Assembly (NCBI RefSeq): GCF_001742165.1
Contig: NZ_CP016443.1
Coordinates: 1,488,001-1,552,000, forward strand
Source: Burkholderia stabilis
GTDB taxonomy: Bacteria > Pseudomonadota > Gammaproteobacteria > Burkholderiales > Burkholderiaceae
Length of the DNA: 64,000 bases
Reading direction: 5' to 3'
A program made the position numbers and the translations under genes. The notes under the pieces are model-generated. The model was not told where the DNA came from, ran no database searches, and saw nothing but the letters and a program-made list of their open reading frames with translations. This document shows, piece by piece, positions 18,997-25,670 of the stretch (the stretch's first letter is position 1; every line of letters starts with the position of its first letter).

Positions 18997-19025
18997 TTGA
19001 CAACATCGCATCACGCAGACAAACT
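18997..19025 (+). promoter_or_regulatory. sigma70-type promoter of leader copy 2
   Basis: TTGACA (18997-19002), a 17-base spacer and CAAACT (19020-19025) repeat the copy 1 layout. The distance to the leader ATG (19033) is identical. Confidence 0.6.
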
Positions 19026-19032
19026 CGTTCGC

Positions 19033-19119
19033 ATGCCTACGTTCAAGCTCATCGCCATCGCGATTCAATGCCCGGTGAACATTCGAAAGAATGGATCACG
19101 GGAGGCGCTTGTGCGTTAG
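19033..19119 (+). CDS. 28-codon leader ORF, copy 2
   Basis: This second 28-codon frame begins MPTFKLIAIAIQCPVN and ends SREALVR before TAG (19117-19119). Length, start context (ACTCGTTCGC before ATG) and the terminal GAG GCG CTT GTG codons are the same as copy 1, while the middle has diverged. The frame was kept despite base changes, which argues that it is translated, although RNA-structure constraint could explain the conserved end. No ribosome binding site is visible. Confidence 0.5.
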   Translation: MPTFKLIAIAIQCPVNIRKNGSREALVR

Positions 19120-19153
19120 CAATCGAGCAGTACCGCATGTCACACAAGGCCTC
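19102..19153 (+). promoter_or_regulatory. candidate antiterminator helix, copy 2
   Basis: GAGGCGCTTGTG (19102-19113) pairs with CACAAGGCCTC (19143-19153), giving 11 pairs with one bulged G (19107). The 3' strand again includes the left terminator arm. The extra three pairs seen in copy 1 are lost here. Confidence 0.5.
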
Positions 19154-19180
19154 ACCGGAAACGGATGAGGCCTTTTTGTT
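19146..19180 (+). terminator. intrinsic terminator in the leader, copy 2
   Basis: The stem AAGGCCTC/GAGGCCTT (19146-19153 with 19167-19174), the inner CCG-GAAA-CGG cap and the T-tract repeat the copy 1 terminator with one base change in the internal loop. Confidence 0.8.
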
Positions 19181-19222
19181 CTGGTGCGCGTCATCCGTCC
19201 GGCTCACTGAATGGAGAAGACG

Positions 19223-19597
19223 ATGGACCACGCAAGCCAACTGTTTGATCGTCCCGATCGGCGCTCTGCCGGCTCGATCGCGTTACCGACTGTCGTGATC
19301 CGCTTCGCGGTCGCGCCACGCACGACGATGACCTGGCGCGCGCCGCACGACGCGGAGATTCGCGCACACGGCGCGGCGCTGTGGATCACGCGTCCGCCGA
19401 GCGTCGACGACTACTGGGTGCGGCCCGGCGACGTGCTGCACATCGCGCGCGGCGAGCGCATCTGGCTCGGCACCGATGCCGACCGGCCGGCCGAAGCGTC
19501 GATCACGACCGCCTACGTGCGGCGCGGCGAACGCGTCAGGCGCACGCTCGCGCAAGTGCAACGTTTGCTCGGCGGAGTATGGAGAAGGAGTGGATGA
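19223..19597 (+). CDS. DUF2917 protein, copy 2
   Basis: This 124-residue paralogue of the upstream DUF2917 protein shares TWRAPHDAEIRAHGAALWIT, PSVDDYWVRPGDVL and GERIWLGTDAD at the same positions. The start at 19223 follows GGAGAAGACG; an in-frame ATG at 19211 precedes the ribosome site and is unlikely. The two proteins are most similar in the central 60 residues and differ at both ends. The function is unknown. Confidence 0.8.
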   Translation: MDHASQLFDRPDRRSAGSIALPTVVIRFAVAPRTTMTWRAPHDAEIRAHGAALWITRPPSVDDYWVRPGDVLHIARGERIWLGTDADRPAEASITTAYVRRGERVRRTLAQVQRLLGGVWRRSG

Positions 19598-19765
19598 TTG
19601 ACGCGCGGGCGTGACGTCACGCGTGCGACACGCGGAACGACCGCGACCGAAAACGGACGCACCCGCGGCGCCACGCGCCGCAGGTGCGCATCGAATGACG
19701 CGGCACGCAACAGCGTGCCGCGAGCGATCGCGCGCCGTGCGCAGCCACCGGTTGCAGCAGGTGCA

Positions 19766-20044
19766 TCAGGTGCTGGCGGCGAGACGCGGGCCCGTGCTTC
19801 GGGGAGTGGAATCGAGCTCAGGTCTTTGCGCAGCCTGCGAGGTCACCCACGGATCGATGCCCTGCTTCTGCACCTCCTCGAGGAATGACACCCGTGTGCG
19901 CCAGTAATCCGCCTGTAATTTCGCATCGATGACGCGCTGTTCGGCTGAGAACAGTTCCATGCGCGCCGTCACGAGCATCGACGCAGCGGTTTTTTCCGGC
20001 GTGGGGGCGTGTCGCATCGCCCAACGGCTGATCCAGTTCAACAT
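19766..20044 (-). CDS. small conserved hypothetical protein (92 aa)
   Basis: This 92-residue protein starts MLNWISRWAMRHAPTPEKTA, with GGAGG five bases before the ATG at 20044. A helical segment with ARMELFSAEQRVIDAKLQAD could form a coiled coil. The C-terminal tail is Pro/Ser/Thr rich. There is no signal peptide and no recognised domain. It is transcribed on the opposite strand from its neighbours and stands alone. Confidence 0.65.
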   Translation of the reverse strand: MLNWISRWAMRHAPTPEKTAASMLVTARMELFSAEQRVIDAKLQADYWRTRVSFLEEVQKQGIDPWVTSQAAQRPELDSTPRSTGPRLAAST

Positions 20045-20807
20045 GCTGACCTCCGTGATTACGGACGAACCCGCATCGGGCAATCGCAATCGGCCGTGCC
20101 TGCCCGAACGCGCATCGGCCTTGACCGCCATTCACCGCCTGGCCTGCACGGACTGCGACTCCCCCGCGTCGGCAATTACCGGCCGGCGTGTGCATGCGCG
20201 GTGTATCTATCCTAGAAAGACTTGCCGGTTAACGCGATGGGGTCTTGCAATCTTTTACACAGAAACCACAGTCGCCCCCGCATCGCGAAATGACAGTTGC
20301 GGGCGGGACGGCTTCGGCGCAGGATAGCCCGATATCTGGAACCGCCTGGACTGACGAATGGCCGCTGCTCGCCGCTGCGCATCCGTATCGGCCATGCACG
20401 CGCGTTCGCGCGCATTCGATGCCTGCACCACCTTCGTGCAGCATGCGGGCGTTCCGTTTCAGTCGAATGTCATCGCGCACGCGCGATACGCCATACGGCC
20501 GCCGCACCGTTGCACGCGCATCGGCCGACCTCGCCCGCTCTCCACGCGCCCCTTTCCGCCATTTCTGCCGGCCCGGTCCACCCGAACCGGTAGAATGCGC
20601 GCCTTCGTCGCGCGGCCGGGCTGCCAGACCGTTCGCGCGCAGGCAACCGATCGTGCCCTCCAACTATATCGTCCGAGCTATCCGCGCTATTACAATCCGC
20701 CGATAGCCGGGCAATAGTGGCTGGTTACAGTAAGCCCGGCCGCGCGCTGCCTTTACAACAATTCGGCACAACAAGCAACACGACAACCCGACCGGAGAAA
20801 CGCCCTC
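20045..20807. other. 763-bp non-coding region upstream of the purine permease
   Basis: Overlapping frames here have no ribosome sites and read as arginine/alanine-rich noise, so I call no gene. AT-richer spots at 20205-20275 and 20660-20700, including TACAAT at 20691 and TAGAAT at 20591, are candidate promoter elements, but none has a matching -35. I looked for a purine riboswitch core and did not see one. Confidence 0.4.
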
Positions 20808-22109
20808 ATGGAATCCATCAAGCGGTATTTCGGCTTCGCTGAAGCCGGCACCGACTTCCGCACCGAAATACTCGCGGGCGTCACCACGTTCCTGACGATG
20901 GCCTACATCATCTTCGTCAACCCCGCGATCCTCGGCGACGCCGGCATGCCGAAGGAATCCGTGTTCGTCGCGACCTGCCTCGTCGCGGCGCTGGCGTCGA
21001 TCATCATGGGCCTCTACGCGAACTACCCGATCGCGTGCGCGCCCGGCATGGGCCTGAATGCGTATTTCGCGTACACGGTCGTCAAGGGGATGGGCTTCAC
21101 GTGGCAGGCCGCGCTCGGCGCGGTGTTCATCTCCGGTTGCCTGTTCCTGCTCGTCACGCTGTTCCGCGTGCGAGAGGCGATCGTCAACGGCATTCCGAAA
21201 TCGCTGCGGATCTCGATCACCGCCGGCATCGGCCTGTTCCTCGGCATCATCTCGCTGAAGACGTCCGGCGTGATCGTCGGCAACCCGGCCACGCTCGTCA
21301 CGCTCGGCGACCTGCACAAGCACGACACGATCCTCGCGATCGTCGGCTTCTTCACGATCGTCACGCTCGACCACCTGCGCGTGCGCGGCGCGATCCTGAT
21401 CGGCATCATCGGCGTCACGATCCTGTCGTTCTTCTTCGGCGACAACCAGTTCCACGGCGTGTTCTCCGCGCCGCCGTCGATCGACGCGACGCTGTTCAAG
21501 CTCGACATCGGCGCCGCGCTGTCGACCGGCATCATCAACGTGATCCTCGTGTTCTTCCTGGTCGAGCTGTTCGATGCGACGGGCACGCTGATGGGCGTCG
21601 CGAACCGCGCGGGCCTGCTCGTCGAAGGCAAGATGAACCGCCTGAACAAGGCGCTGCTCGCCGACAGCACGGCGATCGTCGCGGGCTCGGTGCTCGGCAC
21701 GTCGTCGACCACCGCGTATATCGAGAGCGCATCGGGCGTGCAGGCCGGCGGCCGTACGGGCGTGACGGCGATCACCGTCGCGGTGCTGTTCCTCGCGTGC
21801 CTGTTCATCGCGCCGCTCGCCGGCGTCGTACCGGCCTACGCCACGGCGCCCGCGCTGCTGTACGTGTCGTGCCTGATGCTGCGCGAGATGGTCGACGTGC
21901 CGTGGGACGATGCGACCGAAGCCGTGCCGGCCGCGCTGACCGCGCTGTTGATGCCGTTCACGTACTCGATCGCGAACGGCGTCGCGTTCGGCTTCATCGC
22001 GTACGGCGGCCTCAAGCTGCTGACGGGCCAGGCCCGCACGGTCAAGCCGATCGTGTGGGTCATCGCGGCCGTGTTCCTGTTCCGCTTCTTCTATCTCGGC
22101 AGCGAGTGA
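20808..22109 (+). CDS. NCS2-family purine permease (guanine/hypoxanthine or adenine type)
   Basis: This 433-residue polytopic inner-membrane transporter has about 12-14 hydrophobic segments. Family signatures are the N-terminal RTEILAGVTTFLTMAYIIFV and APGMGLNAYF, plus the ELFDATGTLMGVANRAG segment typical of the AzgA/GhxP branch that takes up adenine or guanine/hypoxanthine by proton symport. The SSTTAYIESASGVQAGGRTG motif is also characteristic. The start follows CCGGAGAAACGCC. Its natural terminator, about 40 bases after the stop, has been split by the IS element downstream. Purine specificity cannot be set from sequence by eye. Confidence 0.92.
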   Translation: MESIKRYFGFAEAGTDFRTEILAGVTTFLTMAYIIFVNPAILGDAGMPKESVFVATCLVAALASIIMGLYANYPIACAPGMGLNAYFAYTVVKGMGFTWQAALGAVFISGCLFLLVTLFRVREAIVNGIPKSLRISITAGIGLFLGIISLKTSGVIVGNPATLVTLGDLHKHDTILAIVGFFTIVTLDHLRVRGAILIGIIGVTILSFFFGDNQFHGVFSAPPSIDATLFKLDIGAALSTGIINVILVFFLVELFDATGTLMGVANRAGLLVEGKMNRLNKALLADSTAIVAGSVLGTSSTTAYIESASGVQAGGRTGVTAITVAVLFLACLFIAPLAGVVPAYATAPALLYVSCLMLREMVDVPWDDATEAVPAALTALLMPFTYSIANGVAFGFIAYGGLKLLTGQARTVKPIVWVIAAVFLFRFFYLGSE

Positions 22110-22151
22110 CGGAGACGCATCGCTGCGATGCGCGATGCACAACGACGAAAA

Positions 22152-22163
22152 AACGCCACCTTC
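22152..22163 (+). terminator. left half of an interrupted intrinsic terminator
   Basis: The left arm AACGCCACC (22152-22160), preceded by an A-run, and the first three loop bases TTC (22161-22163) end exactly at the IS boundary. The other half is at 23637-23649. TTC is duplicated on the far side of the IS at 23634-23636. Confidence 0.8.
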
Positions 22164-22199
22164 TGAACTGACCCCACAAAGTTGGACAGTTTAAGAAGG

Positions 22200-23036
22200 C
22201 TAGGCGCCCAAGGGCTGAGTTCTGTATTGAACGGGACTCAGCCCTTTTAGTTTGAGCTTGATGCGATCGTGGTTGTAGTAATGGATGTAGCGATCCAACG
22301 CATCGCGTAACTGTTCGACGCTAGCAAAGCGTTGCAGCCTGTAGCACTCTGACTTGAGCGTACCGAAGAAGCTCTCCATCGCGGCGTTGTCCAAGCAGTT
22401 GCCTTTGCGTGACATGCTCTGCGTCAACGCGTGCTGGCCAAGCAGCCGACGATACGCTGGCATCTGATACTGCCAGCCCTGATCCGAATGCAGCAGCGGT
22501 CGATCCTTGCGTCCAAGCTTGGTCAGCGCCTTCTTCAGCATACGGCTGACCATCTCGAAGCTTGGCCGTCGATCCATCTGATAGGCGACGATCTCCCCGT
22601 TGTACAGATCCATCACTGGCGACAGGTACAGCTTCTGGCCACCGACGTTGAACTCAGTCACGTCGGTTACCCATTTCTGATTCGGGCGCTCGACATCGAA
22701 CTTGCGCTGCAGCAGATTAGGCGCGACACGACCAACTTCGCCTCGCCAGGAGCGGTATTTCTTTGGGCGCACCAAGGACTTCAGTCGCAATTGTCCCATC
22801 AGTCGTTGCACGGTCTTATGGTTGATCGCGTGTCCTGCCTGCCGGATTGTGGCGGTGATTCGCCGATAGCCGTAACGACCTTGGTGATGCTCGTACACGG
22901 TCCGGATCCTGGCTTTGAGATCGGCATGTCGATCACCGGCATCCAGCACCTTCAACTGATAGTAGAACGTGCTGCGCGCCAGATCTGCTGCTTTCAGAAG
23001 GGCTGCTATCGGATGGCATTGCCTGAGCTCGCGCAC
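22200..23036 (-). CDS. IS3-family transposase OrfB (DDE integrase)
   Basis: This 278-residue catalytic subunit has an HTH_21-type N-terminus (YEHHQGRYGYRRITATI). The rve core contains Asp in KWVTDVTEFNVGGQKLY, Asp in LLHSDQGWQYQ, and the Glu in NCLDNAAMESFFGTLKSE. It is written from a GTG at 23036 that touches the orfA stop. In this family OrfB is normally made as a -1 frameshift fusion with OrfA. A GAAAAAG run about 6-12 bases before the orfA stop is the plausible slip site, though it is one base off the usual A-AAA-AAG. Confidence 0.93.
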   Translation of the reverse strand: MRELRQCHPIAALLKAADLARSTFYYQLKVLDAGDRHADLKARIRTVYEHHQGRYGYRRITATIRQAGHAINHKTVQRLMGQLRLKSLVRPKKYRSWRGEVGRVAPNLLQRKFDVERPNQKWVTDVTEFNVGGQKLYLSPVMDLYNGEIVAYQMDRRPSFEMVSRMLKKALTKLGRKDRPLLHSDQGWQYQMPAYRRLLGQHALTQSMSRKGNCLDNAAMESFFGTLKSECYRLQRFASVEQLRDALDRYIHYYNHDRIKLKLKGLSPVQYRTQPLGA

Positions 23037-23581
23037 TATTTGCGCTTTTTCTTTGGCGCTGCTTGCTCCTTTGATCGCAGCAGCGCATCGAGCTTTTTTA
23101 GGTACGCCACCTCCGCACGCAGATATTCGTTCTCTTTGAGCAGGTCGTCGCGTGAGAGCGTGTCCGGCGTGCGTGCCTCATCGGGCTGCAGCGGGAACTC
23201 CGGTTTCATGTCTGGTTCAGGCTTCATGCTGGGCGGGCGTCCTCGTCGGCGAGGCTTCAGAGCATCTATACCGCCGTCATGATACAAGCGCACCCAAGTT
23301 GCCACGGTTCGGTCACCACGAATGTTGAATAGTGTCGCGACCTCGCGATACGAAAGCTCATCGCGCCACATACGCTGTAAAACCGAAAGCTTGAACTGCT
23401 CATCATAGTGGCTGTATTTCTTACTCAGTCCGGCAACGCCGTGCTCACGATACCGGGCGACCCACCGGTGCACTAGCGTATAGCTCAGGCCGTATCGCTT
23501 GCCCAACGCCTTCACTCCAGCGTTGCCGGCAAGGTACTCGTCTACGATTTGCCGCTTGAACTGCTCGTTGTACTTCGTCAT
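23036..23581 (-). CDS. IS3-family transposase OrfA (DNA-binding)
   Basis: This 181-residue IS150-type OrfA has two helix-turn-helix units, KALGKRYGLSYTLVHRWVAR and YREVATLFNIRGDRTVATWV. A leucine-zipper-like LLKENEYLRAEVAYLKKLD follows near the C-terminus, used for multimerisation. It ends PKKKRK before TAG. It recognises the IS ends and joins OrfB by frameshifting. The start at 23581 lies close inside the right inverted repeat. Confidence 0.92.
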   Translation of the reverse strand: MTKYNEQFKRQIVDEYLAGNAGVKALGKRYGLSYTLVHRWVARYREHGVAGLSKKYSHYDEQFKLSVLQRMWRDELSYREVATLFNIRGDRTVATWVRLYHDGGIDALKPRRRGRPPSMKPEPDMKPEFPLQPDEARTPDTLSRDDLLKENEYLRAEVAYLKKLDALLRSKEQAAPKKKRK

Positions 23582-23633
23582 GAAAAAACACCCCAAAGGT
23601 TGGATCGATGTCCAACTTTTGGGGTGCAGTTCA

Positions 23634-23649
23634 TTCGGGTGGCGTTTTT
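23634..23649 (+). terminator. right half of the interrupted terminator
   Basis: After the duplicated TTC (23634-23636), G23637 completes the TTCG loop. GGTGGCGTT (23638-23646) is the exact complement of the left arm at 22152-22160, and a T-run follows. Joining the halves without the IS gives a C(UUCG)G-capped terminator for the purine permease. Confidence 0.8.
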
Positions 23650-23722
23650 GTTGGGCGGTGTTGCGCGTGCGAGGGAATCCGTGCGGCCGTATCGGGCCGG
23701 TTGCTCCGCATCGTCGCAACAC

Positions 23723-23841
23723 GGGTTTCGGGTTTCGGGTTTCGGGTTTCGGGTTTCGGGTTTCGGGTTTCGGGTTTCGGGTTTCGGGTTTCGGGTTTCG
23801 GGTTTCGGGTTTCGGGTTTCGGGTTTCGGGTTTCGGGTTTC
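23723..23841. repeat. 17 perfect tandem copies of GGGTTTC
   Basis: This is a 119-bp run of the 7-mer GGGTTTC with no mismatch, 90 bp from the IS end and 33 bp beyond the stop of the minus-strand gene at 23875. Perfect short-unit arrays of this kind change copy number by polymerase slippage. It lies outside any credible coding sequence. Confidence 0.97.
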
Positions 23842-23874
23842 GCGCGAGCATCGACTGATGGCCCCGAGAACGGG

Positions 23875-24255
23875 CTAACGCCAGTTGACGGAATACCGGT
23901 CGATCACCCAGAGCCATGTCCCGTCCTCCTGGCGCCGCGCAACCTCGCTGGTCACGTTGCCGTCGCGGCTGCGAACCGACGTCAGCGCCAGATCCCCGCA
24001 GATGAGTGCCGGCCGCTGTTCGCCGAGCTGGAACTTGCGTTTTTCCGGCCCGAACCCGGTGACCTGAAGCGCCGCAAAAAATGCGTGAATGGCCTCCCTG
24101 CCTCGTACCTCTCGTCCGTCATCGAGCTGGATCACCGCGTCCTGCGCAAACAGTGCGGTCATGCCACTGACGTCCCCTGCGTTTTCTCTCGCCACCAGCA
24201 ACCGCTCCAGATCCTGCGGATCACAGGCTGCCGCCCGCTTCGTCGAATCGTTCAT
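23875..24255 (-). CDS. SnoaL/NTF2-like protein
   Basis: This is a 126-residue NTF2-fold protein. Its pattern LERLLVARENAGDVSGMTALF, then ALFAQDAVIQLDDG and VRGREAIHAFFAAL, matches the SgcJ/EcaC or SnoaL-like group. Members are small cone-shaped proteins, sometimes enzymes and sometimes ligand binders. The start is taken at 24255 (MNDSTKR); an ATG two codons earlier (24261) is possible. The ribosome site is weak (GGGA). It is read toward the GGGTTTC repeat. There is no functional context nearby. Confidence 0.75.
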   Translation of the reverse strand: MNDSTKRAAACDPQDLERLLVARENAGDVSGMTALFAQDAVIQLDDGREVRGREAIHAFFAALQVTGFGPEKRKFQLGEQRPALICGDLALTSVRSRDGNVTSEVARRQEDGTWLWVIDRYSVNWR

Positions 24256-24459
24256 GAACATTCCCGAGTTGCCGGCCACGACGAACCCTCCCGATGGCCG
24301 ACGGGACACGCCCTCGAACCCCGCGTGCTCCAGCGGCCGGTTCCGGCGCGGCCCGCATACGAAAATGCCGCCCGGTTCCACCGAACGGCATTGCATTGAA
24401 AGCAACGTCCCCGTGCGCGCATCGTCGGCGACGCGCGCCGCAAGACGAGCGTCTTTTCG

Positions 24460-24747
24460 TCAGCGCCAGTTGGCCTCGTAGAAGCGTACGTAACCGCTGC
24501 GCAGCGTCACGCATTGCGCGCGCGTCTCCGACAGCAGGCGCCGTGCAGCCGCCTCGATACGATCACGGTGCTGGTCGAATGCGCCGACCATGTCCTCGAA
24601 GCGCGGCGATGCCGCGCCGAAGTGGTCTTCCAGCGCCTCGGCGGTGATCTGACATTGAACGCGCTCGCCATTGACCATTGCCGTAAAAGCAAGCATCAGG
24701 TCGCGCCCCGAATACTCAGGCTTCTCGTTCGTGAAATGGATTTGCAT
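24460..24747 (-). CDS. DUF1488 protein
   Basis: This 95-residue protein has the DUF1488 layout: a start MQIHFTNEKPEYSGRDLMLA, a central VNGERVQCQITAEALEDHFG, and a C-terminal YVRFYEANWR. These are small cytoplasmic proteins of unknown function common in Burkholderia. The ATG at 24747 follows GAGGCGG. The previous gene on this strand ends 240 bp upstream, so it probably has its own promoter. Confidence 0.82.
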   Translation of the reverse strand: MQIHFTNEKPEYSGRDLMLAFTAMVNGERVQCQITAEALEDHFGAASPRFEDMVGAFDQHRDRIEAAARRLLSETRAQCVTLRSGYVRFYEANWR

Positions 24748-24987
24748 GGGAGCCGCCTCGACCGGTAGAAAACGAATGACCGCGTCCGTCGTCCGCTACC
24801 GGCCGGACGAAATGTACGCGGGCTCGCCTGCAGAGGCACGATCCGCGGGGTATCGCGCGGACAATGCATGCCGGTTGCTTTCCACTTTAGACGGTTTCGC
24901 GCAGGAGACAAATTTTCCGGCATGCGTCGTTCCGACGCGCGTTTCGTCTGATCAGCGCGGCATCCGGCACCGTTTCGGAAACCGGCG

Positions 24988-25179
24988 TCAGTGCGGATCG
25001 GTGGGCCAGACGTTGAGCGCGATCGCGGCTGTCGTGACGCCCACCGCAATCGCGGCCGCCCCGTATCGCACCGCGTCGTTCAGATCGAACAGCAACCCGT
25101 GGATCGCCACGGCGATGCCGCCCAGCATGATGAAGGTGGCGATGGCCGCCAGCACGACTCTCAGTTCCGTCCGAACCAT
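24988..25179 (-). CDS. small inner-membrane protein (63 aa)
   Basis: This 63-residue protein starts MVRTELRVVLAAIATFIM, with GGGAG eight bases before the ATG at 25179. It has two predicted membrane helices (about residues 7-28 and 38-57) separated by a short acidic loop. I do not recognise a family. Longer in-frame extensions exist upstream but have no ribosome site. Confidence 0.6.
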   Translation of the reverse strand: MVRTELRVVLAAIATFIMLGGIAVAIHGLLFDLNDAVRYGAAAIAVGVTTAAIALNVWPTDPH

Positions 25180-25468
25180 GATGCGTCTCCCGAACGGATG
25201 CATGTCGCGTCGCATGCATGTTGCAATGCGGAACACGGCGCGTGCGTGCTCCATTTCCATCATTGCAGGTGGGCGCTTAAAAGCAAGGGGATTTTGTTCG
25301 CGGTCGCACATTGCGCATGGCGCTTGTATGATGATGCGTACCCGTACGGTCGGTCGTCGTGCTCAGATGGTGCGCTGCAGGTGGAGGGTGGAATTCGCTG
25401 AACGGATCGATCGTGATGCGACGGGTTCCGGCAGGCGCCAGAGCGGTATATCGGATCGATCGGGAAAC

Positions 25469-25660
25469 ATGGGGCCGCAGTAAGGGCTAAAGCGCTAGCT
25501 GCAACAGACCGCAAAGCATGGGACCGCAGTAAGCGCTGAAGCGCTAGCTGCAACCGACCGCGAAGCATGGGGCCGCAGTGAGGCACTGAATCGCTAGCTG
25601 CAACCGACCGCGAAGCATGGGACCGCAGTAAGGCGCTGAAGCGCTAACTGCGGTCGACAG
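25469..25660 (+). repeat. four tandem units of 49-50 bp upstream of a sigma-54 activator gene
   Basis: Units start at 25469, 25518, 25567 and 25617, each beginning CATGGGRCCGCAGT and containing the near-palindrome AGCGCTAGCT. The first three end GACCGC(A/G)AAG; the last diverges into the ribosome site (AGGAGA) of the gene at 25671. The units therefore fill the 5' untranslated or promoter region of that gene. Confidence 0.9.
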
Positions 25661-25670
25661 GAGACAAGTC

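Larger units (their letters stand above)
18277..19597 (+). repeat. tandem duplication of leader plus DUF2917 gene
   Basis: Two diverged direct copies lie head to tail, 18277-18896 and 18981-19597, offset by about 704 bp. Each copy contains the same ordered parts: an ATCTCGAAAATT block, a TTGACA promoter element, a 28-codon ORF, a GAGGCGCTT arm, an intrinsic terminator with a GAAA tetraloop, a GGAG ribosome site and a DUF2917 gene. The terminator and the ORF's last codons are the best conserved parts, better than the protein genes. Confidence 0.85.
22164..23633 (-). mobile_element. IS3-family (IS150-group) insertion sequence, 1470 bp, intact
   Basis: The ends are imperfect inverted repeats. 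The left end reads TGAACTGACCCCACAAAG and the right end, on the other strand, TGAACTGCACCCCAAAAG; both continue with TTGGACA. A 3-bp target duplication TTC flanks the element. It carries orfA (two HTH regions) and orfB (DDE integrase) on the minus strand, overlapping at the stop/start. Both frames are open and the DDE residues are present, so the element appears capable of transposition and insertion may be recent. I do not assign an IS name. Confidence 0.93.

Noticed and set aside
20229..20663. 144-residue minus-strand frame upstream of the purine permease
   Set aside because: There is no ribosome site, the composition is Arg/Gly/Ala-rich and noise-like, and an overlapping plus-strand frame of similar length is equally unconvincing.
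20600..20807. Purine riboswitch ahead of the NCS2 permease
   Set aside because: The conserved three-way-junction core and loop-loop sequences of known purine riboswitches are not recognisable here.
23723..23841. Telomere-like repeat
   Set aside because: GGGTTTC resembles telomeric repeats only superficially. It is internal, flanked by ordinary genes, and shows no hairpin or replicon end features.
25469..25660. Possible CRISPR array (four regular ~49-bp units)
   Set aside because: The units are directly adjacent with no unique spacers, and no cas genes are present.
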